Part shown: positions 44,044 to 53,036 of the stretch, piece by piece | How positions within the stretch are numbered: the first letter of the stretch is position 1 | How the letters are laid out: each line of letters opens with the position of its first letter | NCBI GenBank assembly: GCA_047611265.1 | Contig: JBLFWM010000001.1 | Location: 62,001-126,000, forward strand | Source of the DNA: GCA-2698665 sp047611265 | GTDB lineage: Bacteria > Pseudomonadota > Gammaproteobacteria > GCA-002705445 > GCA-002716945 | Reading direction: 5' to 3' | Length of the DNA: 64,000 nt | The notes under the pieces: generated by a model | The model's input: only the letters and a program-made list of their open reading frames with translations | Databases searched by the model: none | Told to the model about the DNA's origin: nothing | Position numbers and translations under genes: made by a program

Positions 44044-44836
44044 TAGTTTTCCATGCAACATCAACTGCATCTTGATTTTCATCAATATCATGAACTCTTA
44101 AAAATTCAATGCCATTGTATGCGGCTAATGTGGAAACCGCTAAAGATGCAATGCTCATTTCATCATCTTTTATTTCATTAAAGATTTTGGAAGAAAATCT
44201 TTTATTACTGACTCCGATACATACTCTTTTAAAAACAGAAACTAAGCGGCTCATATTTTTTAATATTTTAATATTATCATCGCCAGATTTTCCAAAACTT
44301 ATACCTGGATCAACAATAATATTTTTTTGTTTAATTCCAGACAAACACGCTTGTTTTATTAAATTACTAAAATAATCTTCTATATGCTTTAAAATATCAT
44401 CACACTTAATGTTGGTGTTTATTAAATGTTCCTTTGGCATATGAGTCAAAATAATATCTGCATTATGTTTAGAGACAACATTAAACATATTCTTATCATT
44501 GCTTCCCCCAGAAACATCATTAACAATAGTTGCCCCTTCTCTCAAAGCTGCTTCAGCTACAATACTTGATCTTGTATCAATACTAATTTTTATATTATCC
44601 TTAATTTTTTTTATCTCGCTTATGACTGGTAATATCCGAGTTAATTGCTTATCCACAGATACTTCCTTAAAACCAGACCTAGTTGACTCTGCTCCTATAT
44701 CTATAATCCGACATCCATTTGATATCATAGATTTTATATGGTTTATAGACTCGGTTAGTTTGATATATTTTCCTCCATCTGAAAAACTATCCTCTGTTAT
44801 ATTCAATATTCCAATTATTTTTGTTTTATTTTTCAT
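44033..44836 (-). CDS. folP: Dihydropteroate synthase FolP
   Basis: Joins p-aminobenzoate to dihydropterin pyrophosphate in folate synthesis. The 267-residue TIM barrel has IGILNITEDSFSDGGKY, IDIGAESTRSGF, ISIDTRSSIVAEAALREGATIVNDVSGG, ILTHMPK, VDPGISFGKSGDDNIKIL and a C-terminal LRVHDID. The first motif has Glu where NVTPDSFSDGG has Pro. Being distinct from the DUF6513 protein at 9.1 kb, it suggests folate is made alongside H4MPT. Overlaps the MBL-fold gene by 11 bp. Confidence 0.93.
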   Translation of the reverse strand: MKNKTKIIGILNITEDSFSDGGKYIKLTESINHIKSMISNGCRIIDIGAESTRSGFKEVSVDKQLTRILPVISEIKKIKDNIKISIDTRSSIVAEAALREGATIVNDVSGGSNDKNMFNVVSKHNADIILTHMPKEHLINTNIKCDDILKHIEDYFSNLIKQACLSGIKQKNIIVDPGISFGKSGDDNIKILKNMSRLVSVFKRVCIGVSNKRFSSKIFNEIKDDEMSIASLAVSTLAAYNGIEFLRVHDIDENQDAVDVAWKTINS

Positions 44837-45758
44837 TTGAATAATCTACAGAGTATGTTTGAATATTTTCTTTTACATCAATAGCCATCAAATCATATGC
44901 CATTTCAACCTGATAATCTTTATTGACAGAGCTAAGTACTTTATTATGTATTTCAGATATGGATATGCCTCCTAGGGCTAAAATATGAGTAAGTATTGTA
45001 AATTTTGGATTTACCGCATTTATTACCTTAGCCATCTCAGAAGGAGTAGTATGGTAGTTCATTAACCCCTGAACTCTTGCATTATTATTTATAACTTTTA
45101 ATGGGGCATCAGCAATTTCATGAATAAGTAAGTCACAATTTTTTGCATATTTAATTAAATTATCAGAATAATTAGTATCACCAGATATAACTACTACCTT
45201 TTTATTGTAAATAATTTTATATCCAAAGGCATGTTCAACTCCGCCACCATGATCAACTCTAAAAGCAATTACCTCTACCCCATTTTTTTTATATACCAAG
45301 CCTTCTTCAATCTCGGCTGTTGGAGTAGATAACCCTTCTAATGTATGATTTTCTGGTGCAACTGTTCTAATTTTAATATCTTCAAAAAATGCTAATTTAA
45401 TATTCTTAACAAAATCCTTTGTGCCAGCTGGACCAAATATTTGAAAATCCTGACTGCGTTGATATATCCAGCCTGTCATAATTAAATCTGATAACCCCAA
45501 AGTATGATCAGAATGAAGATGAGTTAAAAATACCTTATTTATATCTTTGATATTTATTCCAGCTTGACTCAGTCTAATAGTCGCTCCTCTGCCAGCATCA
45601 AATAATAATTTTTCATCTCCAGCTTCCACCAAGATAGATTGGCTGAACCTATTAATATCTGGTCTAGGTGTTCCTGACCCAAGTATGGTAACCCTCATTA
45701 CATCTGCAAATATTGGTGATGCAAACATCAGTAATATTGGAATTAAAAAGAATCTCAT
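44826..45758 (-). CDS. Secreted metallo-beta-lactamase-fold hydrolase (RNase Z/AtsA-like)
   Basis: A 310-residue protein with a signal peptide (1-18). The zinc motif THLHSDHTLGLSD is present, with GSGTPRP at the N-terminus, HAFGYKIIYNKKVVVISGDTNYSDN, LLIHEIAD and LTHI as further ligands. The fold matches RNase Z-type enzymes, but the export signal argues against tRNA processing and for a periplasmic hydrolase such as the AtsA-type arylsulfatase group. Substrate unknown. Overlaps folP downstream. Confidence 0.82.
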   Translation of the reverse strand: MRFFLIPILLMFASPIFADVMRVTILGSGTPRPDINRFSQSILVEAGDEKLLFDAGRGATIRLSQAGINIKDINKVFLTHLHSDHTLGLSDLIMTGWIYQRSQDFQIFGPAGTKDFVKNIKLAFFEDIKIRTVAPENHTLEGLSTPTAEIEEGLVYKKNGVEVIAFRVDHGGGVEHAFGYKIIYNKKVVVISGDTNYSDNLIKYAKNCDLLIHEIADAPLKVINNNARVQGLMNYHTTPSEMAKVINAVNPKFTILTHILALGGISISEIHNKVLSSVNKDYQVEMAYDLMAIDVKENIQTYSVDYSNEK

Positions 45759-45796
45759 CGTTTAACCTTTGGTTTTGTAATATAATCTAACAGATT

Positions 45797-46666
45797 ATGA
45801 CTATCAATAAAACAAAAAGGCCAGACATTACAAAATCTGCTAGACCTAAAACTCAAATAATAGATGTTCGAGATGAATATAATCAAATCAAAAGTTTTCC
45901 AGTAACTGGAGAACTACCTCTGACAATTTATGTCAATAAAAAAGAAATTGTCACTCTTATGACTCTAGGTCACTATCCAGAATCTCTTGTAATTGGATAT
46001 TTGAGAAATCAAGGATTTATTTCATCACTATATGATCTAGACTCAGTTCAAGTTGACTGGGATACAAATTCTGCTGCGGTTAAAACAGTTTCTGATATAA
46101 ATGATTTTGATAATAAGCTGACGCATAAAGTAGTGACTTCAGGGTGTGGGCAAGGGACTACATTTGGCGGAGTATGGGATGATCTTAAGAATAAAAACCT
46201 TATATCAAAAAAACTTAAACAATCTTCTATATATAAAATTTTAAAATTATTACATGAAAAAAATGAAATTTATCGTCTTTCTGGAGCAGTTCATGGTTGC
46301 GCTATATGTGATAAAAATCAGATAATTGATTTTGTAGAAGATGTTGGCAGACATAACGCTGTTGATGCCATTGCAGGAAATATGTGGCTTAACGAAATAA
46401 ATAGTGATGATAAGATATTTTATACAACCGGAAGACTAACGTCTGAAATGGTTATAAAGGTTGCTCAAATGGATATATCCTACCTAATTTCTAGATCAGG
46501 TATTACTGAGATGGGATTAAACATTGCTAAAGAAACCGGAGTTACATTAATAGGTAGAGCAAAAGGTAGACACTTTCTTGCTTATCATGGATCTGAAAAT
46601 ATTGATTTTGACGCAATACCAGAAGCTAGACCAGAAAACTCATCTGATATATGGAAAAGACGATAA
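45797..46666 (+). CDS. fdhD: Formate dehydrogenase accessory sulfurtransferase FdhD
   Basis: Transfers sulfur to the bis-MGD cofactor so that formate dehydrogenase becomes active. The 289 residues include PLTIYVNKKEIVTLMTLGHYPESLVIGYL, SGCGQGTTFGGVWDDL, SGAVHGCAICDKN (a CxxC motif as in FdhD), DFVEDVGRHNAVDAIAGNM, YTTGRLTSEMVIKVAQM and SRSGITEMGLNIAKETG. It lies 3.5 kb from fdhA and diverges from the MBL-fold gene across 38 bp. Confidence 0.96.
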   Translation: MTINKTKRPDITKSARPKTQIIDVRDEYNQIKSFPVTGELPLTIYVNKKEIVTLMTLGHYPESLVIGYLRNQGFISSLYDLDSVQVDWDTNSAAVKTVSDINDFDNKLTHKVVTSGCGQGTTFGGVWDDLKNKNLISKKLKQSSIYKILKLLHEKNEIYRLSGAVHGCAICDKNQIIDFVEDVGRHNAVDAIAGNMWLNEINSDDKIFYTTGRLTSEMVIKVAQMDISYLISRSGITEMGLNIAKETGVTLIGRAKGRHFLAYHGSENIDFDAIPEARPENSSDIWKRR

Positions 46667-46668
46667 TC

Positions 46669-47436
46669 CTAATTTAACTTATTAATTACTTTCCCAATAC
46701 CATTAAGACTAACTTGAATTAGATCGCCGTGTTCCATCGGACCAAGTCCGGCATTAGTTCCGCATGCAATTATATCACCTGGATATAAACTCATATCTTT
46801 AGATAGGAAACTTACAATCTCATAAACATTAAAAAACATATCGCTAGTATTATAATCCTGGACAACTTTATCGTTAAGTTTTGACTGAATTTGTATGTTC
46901 ATAGGATCTATTTCAGTTTCTATACCAGGTCCAAAAATACCAAATGTATCGAAGCTTTTTGACCTAGTCCATTGGTCAAAACTTGGGTCTTTTTTTACTA
47001 TATCCATCCCAGTAACATCATTTATACATGTATAGCCAAAAATATAGTTCTTAGTTGCATCAGCTTCTATATCCTTGCAATGTTTTCCAATTACAATACC
47101 AAGCTCGCCTTCATAAAAAATTGCTTCACCATAAGACTTAGGTCTAACTATATCTTTGCCAGGCTCTAAAATACAAGATATTGCTTTATTTAAATATAGT
47201 GGGTTATTGGGTTTAGATAAGCCTTTCTCATCAGCGAGAGTCTTATAATTATTCCATAAAGCTATCATTTTCGATGGATTACATGGATTTATCAATTCAA
47301 CTTCATCTAAATTAATGCGCTTGCCGGTATTAGAAGGATTACTGAACATGTCGCCTTCGTAACACTCTATTTCCTTATCATTTAATATCCCTGTATGTAT
47401 TGCGTCTTTATGTTTAAATTTAATCCAGTGAGCCAT
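46669..47436 (-). CDS. Fumarylacetoacetate hydrolase (FAH) family protein
   Basis: A 255-residue protein with the FAH-domain pattern: NNYKTLADEKGL, LYLNKAISCILEPGKDIVRPKSYGEAIFYEGELGIVIGKHCKDI (acidic metal-site residues), YIFGYTCINDVTGMDIV, RSKSFDTFGIFGPGI, LYPGDIIACGTNAGLGPMEHGDLIQV. Members cleave or decarboxylate beta-keto acids such as fumarylpyruvate, acylpyruvates or oxaloacetate. No catabolic neighbours point to a substrate. Ends 3 bp from fdhD (convergent). Confidence 0.88.
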   Translation of the reverse strand: MAHWIKFKHKDAIHTGILNDKEIECYEGDMFSNPSNTGKRINLDEVELINPCNPSKMIALWNNYKTLADEKGLSKPNNPLYLNKAISCILEPGKDIVRPKSYGEAIFYEGELGIVIGKHCKDIEADATKNYIFGYTCINDVTGMDIVKKDPSFDQWTRSKSFDTFGIFGPGIETEIDPMNIQIQSKLNDKVVQDYNTSDMFFNVYEIVSFLSKDMSLYPGDIIACGTNAGLGPMEHGDLIQVSLNGIGKVINKLN

Positions 47437-47516
47437 TGTATTAATTAATTCCTAATTTAGTTAAAATATAACTACAATATAATATGTAATTCAGGCTATA
47501 TTCTAAACTAGAAACA

Positions 47517-48539
47517 ATGATAAAACAAAATAAAAAAGTTTTAGTGATAAGATGCGGTCTACTGGGAGATACAGTAGATGCAACGTCAGTTATCCAGCCA
47601 CTAATTGAGCTTTATGGCTCAGAACTTGAAATACATTGGGTTTCCAAACCTGGTATATGCGACTTATTTAAATATGACAGAAGAATTAATAAAGTTTATA
47701 AACTAAAACATACAAAACTCCATTTTATATTTAATATCCAAAAATTTAATATAATACTTAATTCATTATTCAGCCCATATGAGCTGATTATTAATCTCGA
47801 AATTGGTTCAAAGTTCAATGATGTTGTAAAATTTACAAGGTCTAAGAATAAAATAGGTATGCCTTATGAATATATCAAAGATGACATATTCAAAGAACAT
47901 AGAGTTAAGCATCAGCTGAGAATATTAGATAAGTTATTTCATAAATATAATAAAGATAATGCCAGGCCATCTATTGTTGGCATTGACATAAACCATATAA
48001 TTAAAAAATTTCCAATTGAAAATGATTACATCGTAATGTGTCCAACTAATAGTCATGTAGGTAATCAAAACCATAGAGGTTACAGGTCTTGGCCAGATAA
48101 TAACTGGAAGGACTTAATTAGTAGAGTATTATCAGAAACTTCACTGAATATATTTTTAGTTGGTGATAAAAATGAGAAAAAATATTTCAATAATTTTTAC
48201 CCACTACAAAAAGGACTGTATGACTTATCAGGTGAAACAACTATCCCAGAACTAATAACTATAATGGAAAATTCAAAATGTGTAGTTGCCACAGATAGTG
48301 GTAGCGCTCATATTGCTGGAGCTGTAGCCAAAAATATAATCTCAATACATGGTCCAACGAACTTCTATCAATCAGCACCTTATAGCACTAAATATAATAA
48401 TGTAAAGGTTGCAACATTGAATCTAAAATGTAGTCCATGTTATGACACTGAAGTAATTAAGAATTGTAAAAATAATATATGTATGCAAGATTTAAATGCA
48501 GAGACAGTGATGGGGTTAATGGCAGAACTTAGTCTTTAG
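47517..48539 (+). CDS. Glycosyltransferase family 9 (heptosyltransferase-like)
   Basis: A 340-residue GT9 protein: N-terminal KKVLVIRCGLLGDTVDATSVIQPL, GYRSWPDNNWKDLISRVL, NIFLVGDKNEKKYF, LYDLSGETTIPELITIMENSKCVVATDSGSAHIAGAVAKNIISIHGPTN and a cysteine-rich tail (CSPCYDTEVIKNCKNNIC). It probably adds a heptose or related sugar to lipopolysaccharide core. It stands apart from the LPS genes at 57-63 kb. Overlaps a convergent small gene by 11 bp. Confidence 0.87.
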   Translation: MIKQNKKVLVIRCGLLGDTVDATSVIQPLIELYGSELEIHWVSKPGICDLFKYDRRINKVYKLKHTKLHFIFNIQKFNIILNSLFSPYELIINLEIGSKFNDVVKFTRSKNKIGMPYEYIKDDIFKEHRVKHQLRILDKLFHKYNKDNARPSIVGIDINHIIKKFPIENDYIVMCPTNSHVGNQNHRGYRSWPDNNWKDLISRVLSETSLNIFLVGDKNEKKYFNNFYPLQKGLYDLSGETTIPELITIMENSKCVVATDSGSAHIAGAVAKNIISIHGPTNFYQSAPYSTKYNNVKVATLNLKCSPCYDTEVIKNCKNNICMQDLNAETVMGLMAELSL

Positions 48540-48780
48540 AAGTAATTTTATCTAAATACCTTTCAATAAAAGCAAATTCTTTTTCACCAGATTTTCTTGT
48601 AAAACCAGAATCTTCAATTATATCGGCTAAATCAATTATTTTATTTTTAATTTTATCAGACATAGAAGAATATTTAGAAAATTCTCTCACCAGAAGAATT
48701 ATAATAAAAACCAATATGGGAAACATTATTTGCGATGTTATTGCATAGTTACTATAAAGTAAGTCAAAAATATCATTCAT
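48529..48780 (-). CDS. Small single-helix membrane protein, unknown
   Basis: An 83-residue protein with one membrane helix (about 15-32, QIMFPILVFIIILLV) and a charged soluble tail that may form an amphipathic helix (KIKNKIIDLADIIEDSGF). Family not recognised. Its start overlaps the 270-residue gene upstream by 8 bp, suggesting the two work together. Confidence 0.6.
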   Translation of the reverse strand: MNDIFDLLYSNYAITSQIMFPILVFIIILLVREFSKYSSMSDKIKNKIIDLADIIEDSGFTRKSGEKEFAFIERYLDKITSKD

Positions 48781-49585
48781 TATTATTTCCTGGGTATTTC
48801 TTCTCTATCTCAATATTCATATTTTTTTGTATTAAGTCACTTTTTTTTCTTGCTGCTGACAGAGAAATGTTATCGTCTTCAAAATCTTTCCATACCAAAA
48901 ACCGTTTGGAAAGAGAATGTAATCTTAATTCATAAGTTAGTGATTGAAAACCAGTCATTTCACTTTTAAACGGATCAAGGGTATTTTTTTGACTGTCATA
49001 CTGACATTTAAGATACGAAGATGACTCTGAAAGACTTAAACCTTTGCTTGATAACTCATCTCTCAAAACCAAGCCTTTATCTGAAAATTCACATTGGATA
49101 GATAGACCATAAGCTTTTGATCTAGCTTCTGCAAAGTTATATTCAGGAAATTGAAAAATAATTGAGTCGCTGATAATCTTACTATTATGTGCGATATCAA
49201 CATCCATATTGCTACTTAGTATTACTTTGATTTCATTATTACCAATAGGGACTTCTTTTAAAAAAAGATACTCACTATAAATCCTTGTTGTATATACACC
49301 GTTTATAAATAATTTCCCATACCCAGTCCAGCTATTATTATTTTTTAGATCTTGGTCAGGTGTTAGCGTAAAGTTTATTACTTTTGACTGAAGCTGAAAA
49401 AATGGTCCAATTTTATTTAGAGAAATTTTAATCTCAGGAATATTATTCTGATGTACTTCCAGCTTTGGATTATAATATTCTTTCCAAAATTTTATCCTAT
49501 CATCTTGATCATCATGCGCTATTGAAGTAACAGGCAACAATAATAAGATTAAAAAATATTTTAAGTAATAAGGGTTTTTATTCAT
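48773..49585 (-). CDS. Exported protein of unknown function
   Basis: A 270-residue protein with a signal peptide (about 1-23, LLLLPVTSIAH). The mature part looks rich in beta-strands up to residue 170 (LQSKVINFTLTPDQ, WTGYGKLFINGVYTTRIYSEYLFLKEVPIGNNEIKVILSSNMDVDIAH), then a charged C-terminal helix (LSAARKKSDLIQKNMNIEIEKKYPG). No family recognised. Linked by overlaps to the Nudix gene upstream (4 bp) and the 83-residue membrane gene downstream (8 bp). Confidence 0.7.
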   Translation of the reverse strand: MNKNPYYLKYFLILLLLPVTSIAHDDQDDRIKFWKEYYNPKLEVHQNNIPEIKISLNKIGPFFQLQSKVINFTLTPDQDLKNNNSWTGYGKLFINGVYTTRIYSEYLFLKEVPIGNNEIKVILSSNMDVDIAHNSKIISDSIIFQFPEYNFAEARSKAYGLSIQCEFSDKGLVLRDELSSKGLSLSESSSYLKCQYDSQKNTLDPFKSEMTGFQSLTYELRLHSLSKRFLVWKDFEDDNISLSAARKKSDLIQKNMNIEIEKKYPGNNNE

Positions 49586-50154
49586 TTTTTTATTATAGTA
49601 TCAAAATGAATACCGATGTTACCCTTTTCTAGGTCTTGATAATATAATTTAATAGTTTTTTCAATCACAGTGAATGCTAAATCTTTCCAAGGAATTTCCT
49701 CTTTAGCGAATAGTTTGACCTCCAAGCTTTCAAGCCCAGCTTCATATATACCATCATTTAAATCGCCATAATACATCATATAAACTTGGCTTATATGGGG
49801 CAAGTTACACATCAAAAATAATCTTGGGTTACTAGATCGCGCGCCGGCTTCTTCCATAGTTTCTCTTAAAGCACCCTCTTCGACTGTTTCATGGTTTTCC
49901 ATAAACCCTGCTGGCAAAGTCCAAAATCCTGACCTTGGCTCATTTGCTCTTTTACAAAGCAAGATTTTGTTTTCCCATATTAATAAGCAGCCAGCTACAA
50001 TCTTGGGGTTTTCATAAAATACTGTTCTGCATTTACTACATACCGCTCTATTCCTGGTATCACCCTCAGGAATTTCGATATTAATCGGGCAGGAGCAATT
50101 TGAGCAATATTTTTGACTAGGCAGCTTAGAATTATTTATAGAATTTTCTTTCAC
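49582..50154 (-). CDS. Nudix hydrolase with N-terminal zinc ribbon
   Basis: A 190-residue protein. A zinc ribbon at residues about 16-48 (YCSNCSC...VCSKCRTVFYENPK) is followed by a Nudix domain with the full box GFMENHETVEEGALRETMEEAG. Such proteins hydrolyse nucleoside diphosphate derivatives, including NADH and ADP-ribose. It starts 21 bp after the tRNA-Glu gene on the same strand, so it may share its transcript. Confidence 0.9.
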   Translation of the reverse strand: MKENSINNSKLPSQKYCSNCSCPINIEIPEGDTRNRAVCSKCRTVFYENPKIVAGCLLIWENKILLCKRANEPRSGFWTLPAGFMENHETVEEGALRETMEEAGARSSNPRLFLMCNLPHISQVYMMYYGDLNDGIYEAGLESLEVKLFAKEEIPWKDLAFTVIEKTIKLYYQDLEKGNIGIHFDTIIKK

Positions 50155-50174
50155 AAGACGATTACCATGATATG

Positions 50175-50247
50175 CATCCCCAAGGGGAGTCGAACCCCTG
50201 TTGCTGAGATGAAAACCCAGTGTCCTAGGCCACTAGACGATGGGGAC
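50175..50247 (-). tRNA. tRNA-Glu (anticodon TTC)
   Basis: A 73-nt cloverleaf on the minus strand. The acceptor stem is GTCCCCA / TGGGGAT. The anticodon stem CTGGG / CTCAG holds the loop TTTTCAT with anticodon TTC. The T arm is CAGGGGTTCGACTCCCCTT, slightly variable. The 3' CCA is not encoded (GCAT follows). It lies downstream of gltX, the cognate synthetase gene, on the same strand. Confidence 0.96.
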
Positions 50248-50350
50248 ATATATCATAAATTATTGGTTTTTATATCGAATATTATACATAAGAAAAGTAA
50301 TATATAAAAGCTCAATCTAAAAATTAGATATTGTCTAGCTTCGGCACATA

Positions 50351-51709
50351 TTAGGCCAATGATAGAAAAGTATAAAAGTCATTAAGACGCTTCAATGCCT
50401 TATCTTTTCCCAGAGTAAAGCATAATTCATCTATTGATGGGGCCTTTAACCGCGCTGTTAAAGAAAATCTTACGGCAGGACCAACGTCCTTAAATTTAAG
50501 CGACATATCAGAGCAGACCTCTTTGATACAGTTGCTGATATTTTCTTTATTATCAAACTCAATATTTGATATTTTTTTTATAACATTTTCGATAACAGTT
50601 TTAGATTTCACGGGATCTAGTTTCATAAAGTCATCTGATTTATAATTTAAGTCATCCTCAAAATAATAAGTTAATCCCGAAGCGATATTCTTTAAATTAT
50701 AATCTCTATCAATCCCTAAACTTAAAATATTTTCAAGATACTTCCTGTCACTTACTTTAATATTTAAATCTGAAAGATATGGTAATACCATATCCGCTAT
50801 ATCTGATAAATTTTTATTTTTAATATAATGCTGGTTTAACCAATTAAGTTTATCATAATCAAATATAGCAGATGATTTTGTAACTTTGTCTATTGTAAAT
50901 AATTTCAATAAATCATCAGTAGAGAAAAATTCTTGGTCTCCATGCGACCATCCAGTTTTTACTAAATAATTAATTAGAGCTTCTACTAGATAACCCTCCT
51001 CAAGGAAAGAATTGATATCTACAGCTCCATGTCTCTTAGAGAGTCTTTTGCCATCTACACCATGAATCATTGCAAGATGCGCGAAAACTGGAACTGTTTC
51101 ATTAAATGCTTTGAATAGATTAATTTGTATAGCAGTGTTACTTAAATGATCATCACCTCTAACAATGTGCGTAATACCCAGCTCTATATCATCAACTACT
51201 GATGTCAAATTATAAGTTGGTACTCCATTAGACCTTAAGATAACTACATCATGAAAAGTTTTCGGATCAAACGTAATTTCACCATGAACTAAATCTTTTA
51301 AATAAACAGATTTTTCTCTAGGATTTTTAAATCTAATAACATGACCCAACCTATTTAATCTATTTTCATATTGGACATCAAGATTTGTATCTTTAGTTTT
51401 CTCATTCACTTCCACTTGATCGTAATAAGCTAAATTATTATTTAATAGATATTCAATTTTATCTATATAAACATCAAATCTTTTTGATTGGTACATTAAT
51501 TCTCTATCTGAGTCTAATCCTAGGGAATGTAATGCTGAAATAATAGAATCACAATATTCTTTTGTACTTCTTGATGTGTCCGTATCATCAATTCTAATAT
51601 AAAATTGACCTGATTGGCTTTTGGCAAATAGCCATGAAAATAAAGCTGTTCTGACTCCGCCTATATGTAGCCATCCCGTAGGACTTGGTGCAAATCTTGT
51701 TTTTATCAT
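50351..51709 (-). CDS. gltX: Glutamyl-tRNA synthetase
   Basis: Class I aminoacyl-tRNA synthetase of 452 residues. The HIGH motif is FAPSPTGWLHIGGVRTALFSW and the KMSKS-like loop is GKRLSKRHGAVD. Also visible are IRIDDTDTSRS, GVPTYNLTSVVDD and IVRGDDHLSNT. Slightly shorter than the usual 465-470 residues. It charges the tRNA-Glu encoded 103 bp downstream. It follows the TldE-like gene after 4 bp. Confidence 0.96.
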   Translation of the reverse strand: MIKTRFAPSPTGWLHIGGVRTALFSWLFAKSQSGQFYIRIDDTDTSRSTKEYCDSIISALHSLGLDSDRELMYQSKRFDVYIDKIEYLLNNNLAYYDQVEVNEKTKDTNLDVQYENRLNRLGHVIRFKNPREKSVYLKDLVHGEITFDPKTFHDVVILRSNGVPTYNLTSVVDDIELGITHIVRGDDHLSNTAIQINLFKAFNETVPVFAHLAMIHGVDGKRLSKRHGAVDINSFLEEGYLVEALINYLVKTGWSHGDQEFFSTDDLLKLFTIDKVTKSSAIFDYDKLNWLNQHYIKNKNLSDIADMVLPYLSDLNIKVSDRKYLENILSLGIDRDYNLKNIASGLTYYFEDDLNYKSDDFMKLDPVKSKTVIENVIKKISNIEFDNKENISNCIKEVCSDMSLKFKDVGPAVRFSLTARLKAPSIDELCFTLGKDKALKRLNDFYTFLSLA

Positions 51710-51713
51710 AATA

Positions 51714-53036
51714 TTATAGTGTCATTTTAAAATCTTCAACAATTGCTCCTGGAATTGTAGAGCTATAGGTTGACCTTTCTTCGTATGTACTTGAATCCAT
51801 TAGTAGTTGTGATTTGTCTGTTAAGCCAACTAATTTATCACCAAAAACATTATATACTGTCTCATCAAATCTCATAGTATTAATTGGTCCTTTGTATTCT
51901 CCATTCTCTACCATAAAACATCCAAATCTTGTTAAGCCAGTTATTCTCCCATTATTACGATCTGAAAAATTCAGATACCACAGGTTGCTTATGTAGATTC
52001 CATCTTTTAATGTTTCTAAAATCTTGTTTGAATTTATTACGCCTTCATTAAGATGAATAGATACGGGTGCCTCATAGTATTCTGCAGCATTATGGTTTAC
52101 AGAATATTCTAAGGCTGATCTTGGTGATACTAATGAATTAACATATTTACCATTAACGATTAATTCTGTTTTTTCTGGTTTGATAAACCCATCGGAATGA
52201 AATTTTGGTGAAATACCATTAGAAAGATTTTCACTAAAAGAGACTATTTTGTTAAAACTTTTTTCACCTTTCTCCATTAAATGAAGTGGGCTTGAACCAA
52301 TCTTATTTGCTTTATAACTAAATCCACCCCATGACAACATATCTACAATTTCATTCAATGCTGATGGCGATAAATAAACTCTATATTTTCCAGGCTTAAG
52401 TATAATTTCCTTATTATCTATTACCCTTAATTTTTCCTTGCTCTCTGAAACCAGACTAGAGAATGTTTCTTGGTTCCACTCTTGATCAGAGTAATTCTGT
52501 TTGATAGCTTTTCCAGACTCAGTATACATAGACCAGTCAAAATTAAAAGATTCGCTTTCATGCCAATTAAACTGTCCTAAAGAATTTGCAAAACCTTTCA
52601 TGATTGTCCCACTAGACAATATTCCAACCATATCAAGCGCATGACAATTATCAAGAATATTTCCAGTTATAGAGTAATTATCTAACTTAGATCCTATTAT
52701 GTTTTTTTCAAAAGAATTTATGTTTCTCTCATACATAAGATATGGGTCTTTAGGTAATTCTGGTATTTCTCTCCTGAGATAATATAACGTCCTAAGCAAT
52801 AATACTGAATCTTTTGAAAAATCCGTACTCAAACGTATAACTGAAGTTAGTGTTTTTTTCTTAAATATTAAATTTAGAGTTAGCGTTGCTTGATTTACAT
52901 TACCAGCCTGTCTAATTTTCGAATGATTGAATCTAACAAAATCTGTTTTCTCAGCATCAAAATTTAATACTAATACTTCATGATTTTCTAAACTATTAAA
53001 AAGTTTATCAGAAATTTTTTGGAAGTAGTCTTTCAT
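51714..53036 (-). CDS. TldE/PmbA-type subunit of a TldD/TldE protease
   Basis: A 440-residue member of the TldD/PmbA superfamily without the HExxxH zinc motif, as in TldE partners. Visible are LNFDAEKTDFVRFNHSKIRQAGNVNQ (N-terminal domain), GKYRVYLSPSALNEIVDMLSWGGFS and NNGRITGLTRFGCFMVENGEYKGPINTMRFDETVYNVFGDKLVGL (C-terminal domain). It overlaps the TldD-like gene by 1 bp. TldD/TldE pairs unfold and cleave peptides, including RiPP precursors. This pair appears divergent from the usual E. coli type. Confidence 0.85.
   Translation of the reverse strand: MKDYFQKISDKLFNSLENHEVLVLNFDAEKTDFVRFNHSKIRQAGNVNQATLTLNLIFKKKTLTSVIRLSTDFSKDSVLLLRTLYYLRREIPELPKDPYLMYERNINSFEKNIIGSKLDNYSITGNILDNCHALDMVGILSSGTIMKGFANSLGQFNWHESESFNFDWSMYTESGKAIKQNYSDQEWNQETFSSLVSESKEKLRVIDNKEIILKPGKYRVYLSPSALNEIVDMLSWGGFSYKANKIGSSPLHLMEKGEKSFNKIVSFSENLSNGISPKFHSDGFIKPEKTELIVNGKYVNSLVSPRSALEYSVNHNAAEYYEAPVSIHLNEGVINSNKILETLKDGIYISNLWYLNFSDRNNGRITGLTRFGCFMVENGEYKGPINTMRFDETVYNVFGDKLVGLTDKSQLLMDSSTYEERSTYSSTIPGAIVEDFKMTL

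Noticed and set aside
44033..44836. folP as the H4MPT-specific pterin enzyme
   Set aside because: H4MPT synthesis uses MptG chemistry, and the DUF6513 protein at 9.1 kb is the pterin-binding member of that gene set; this gene has the ordinary folate-type motifs.
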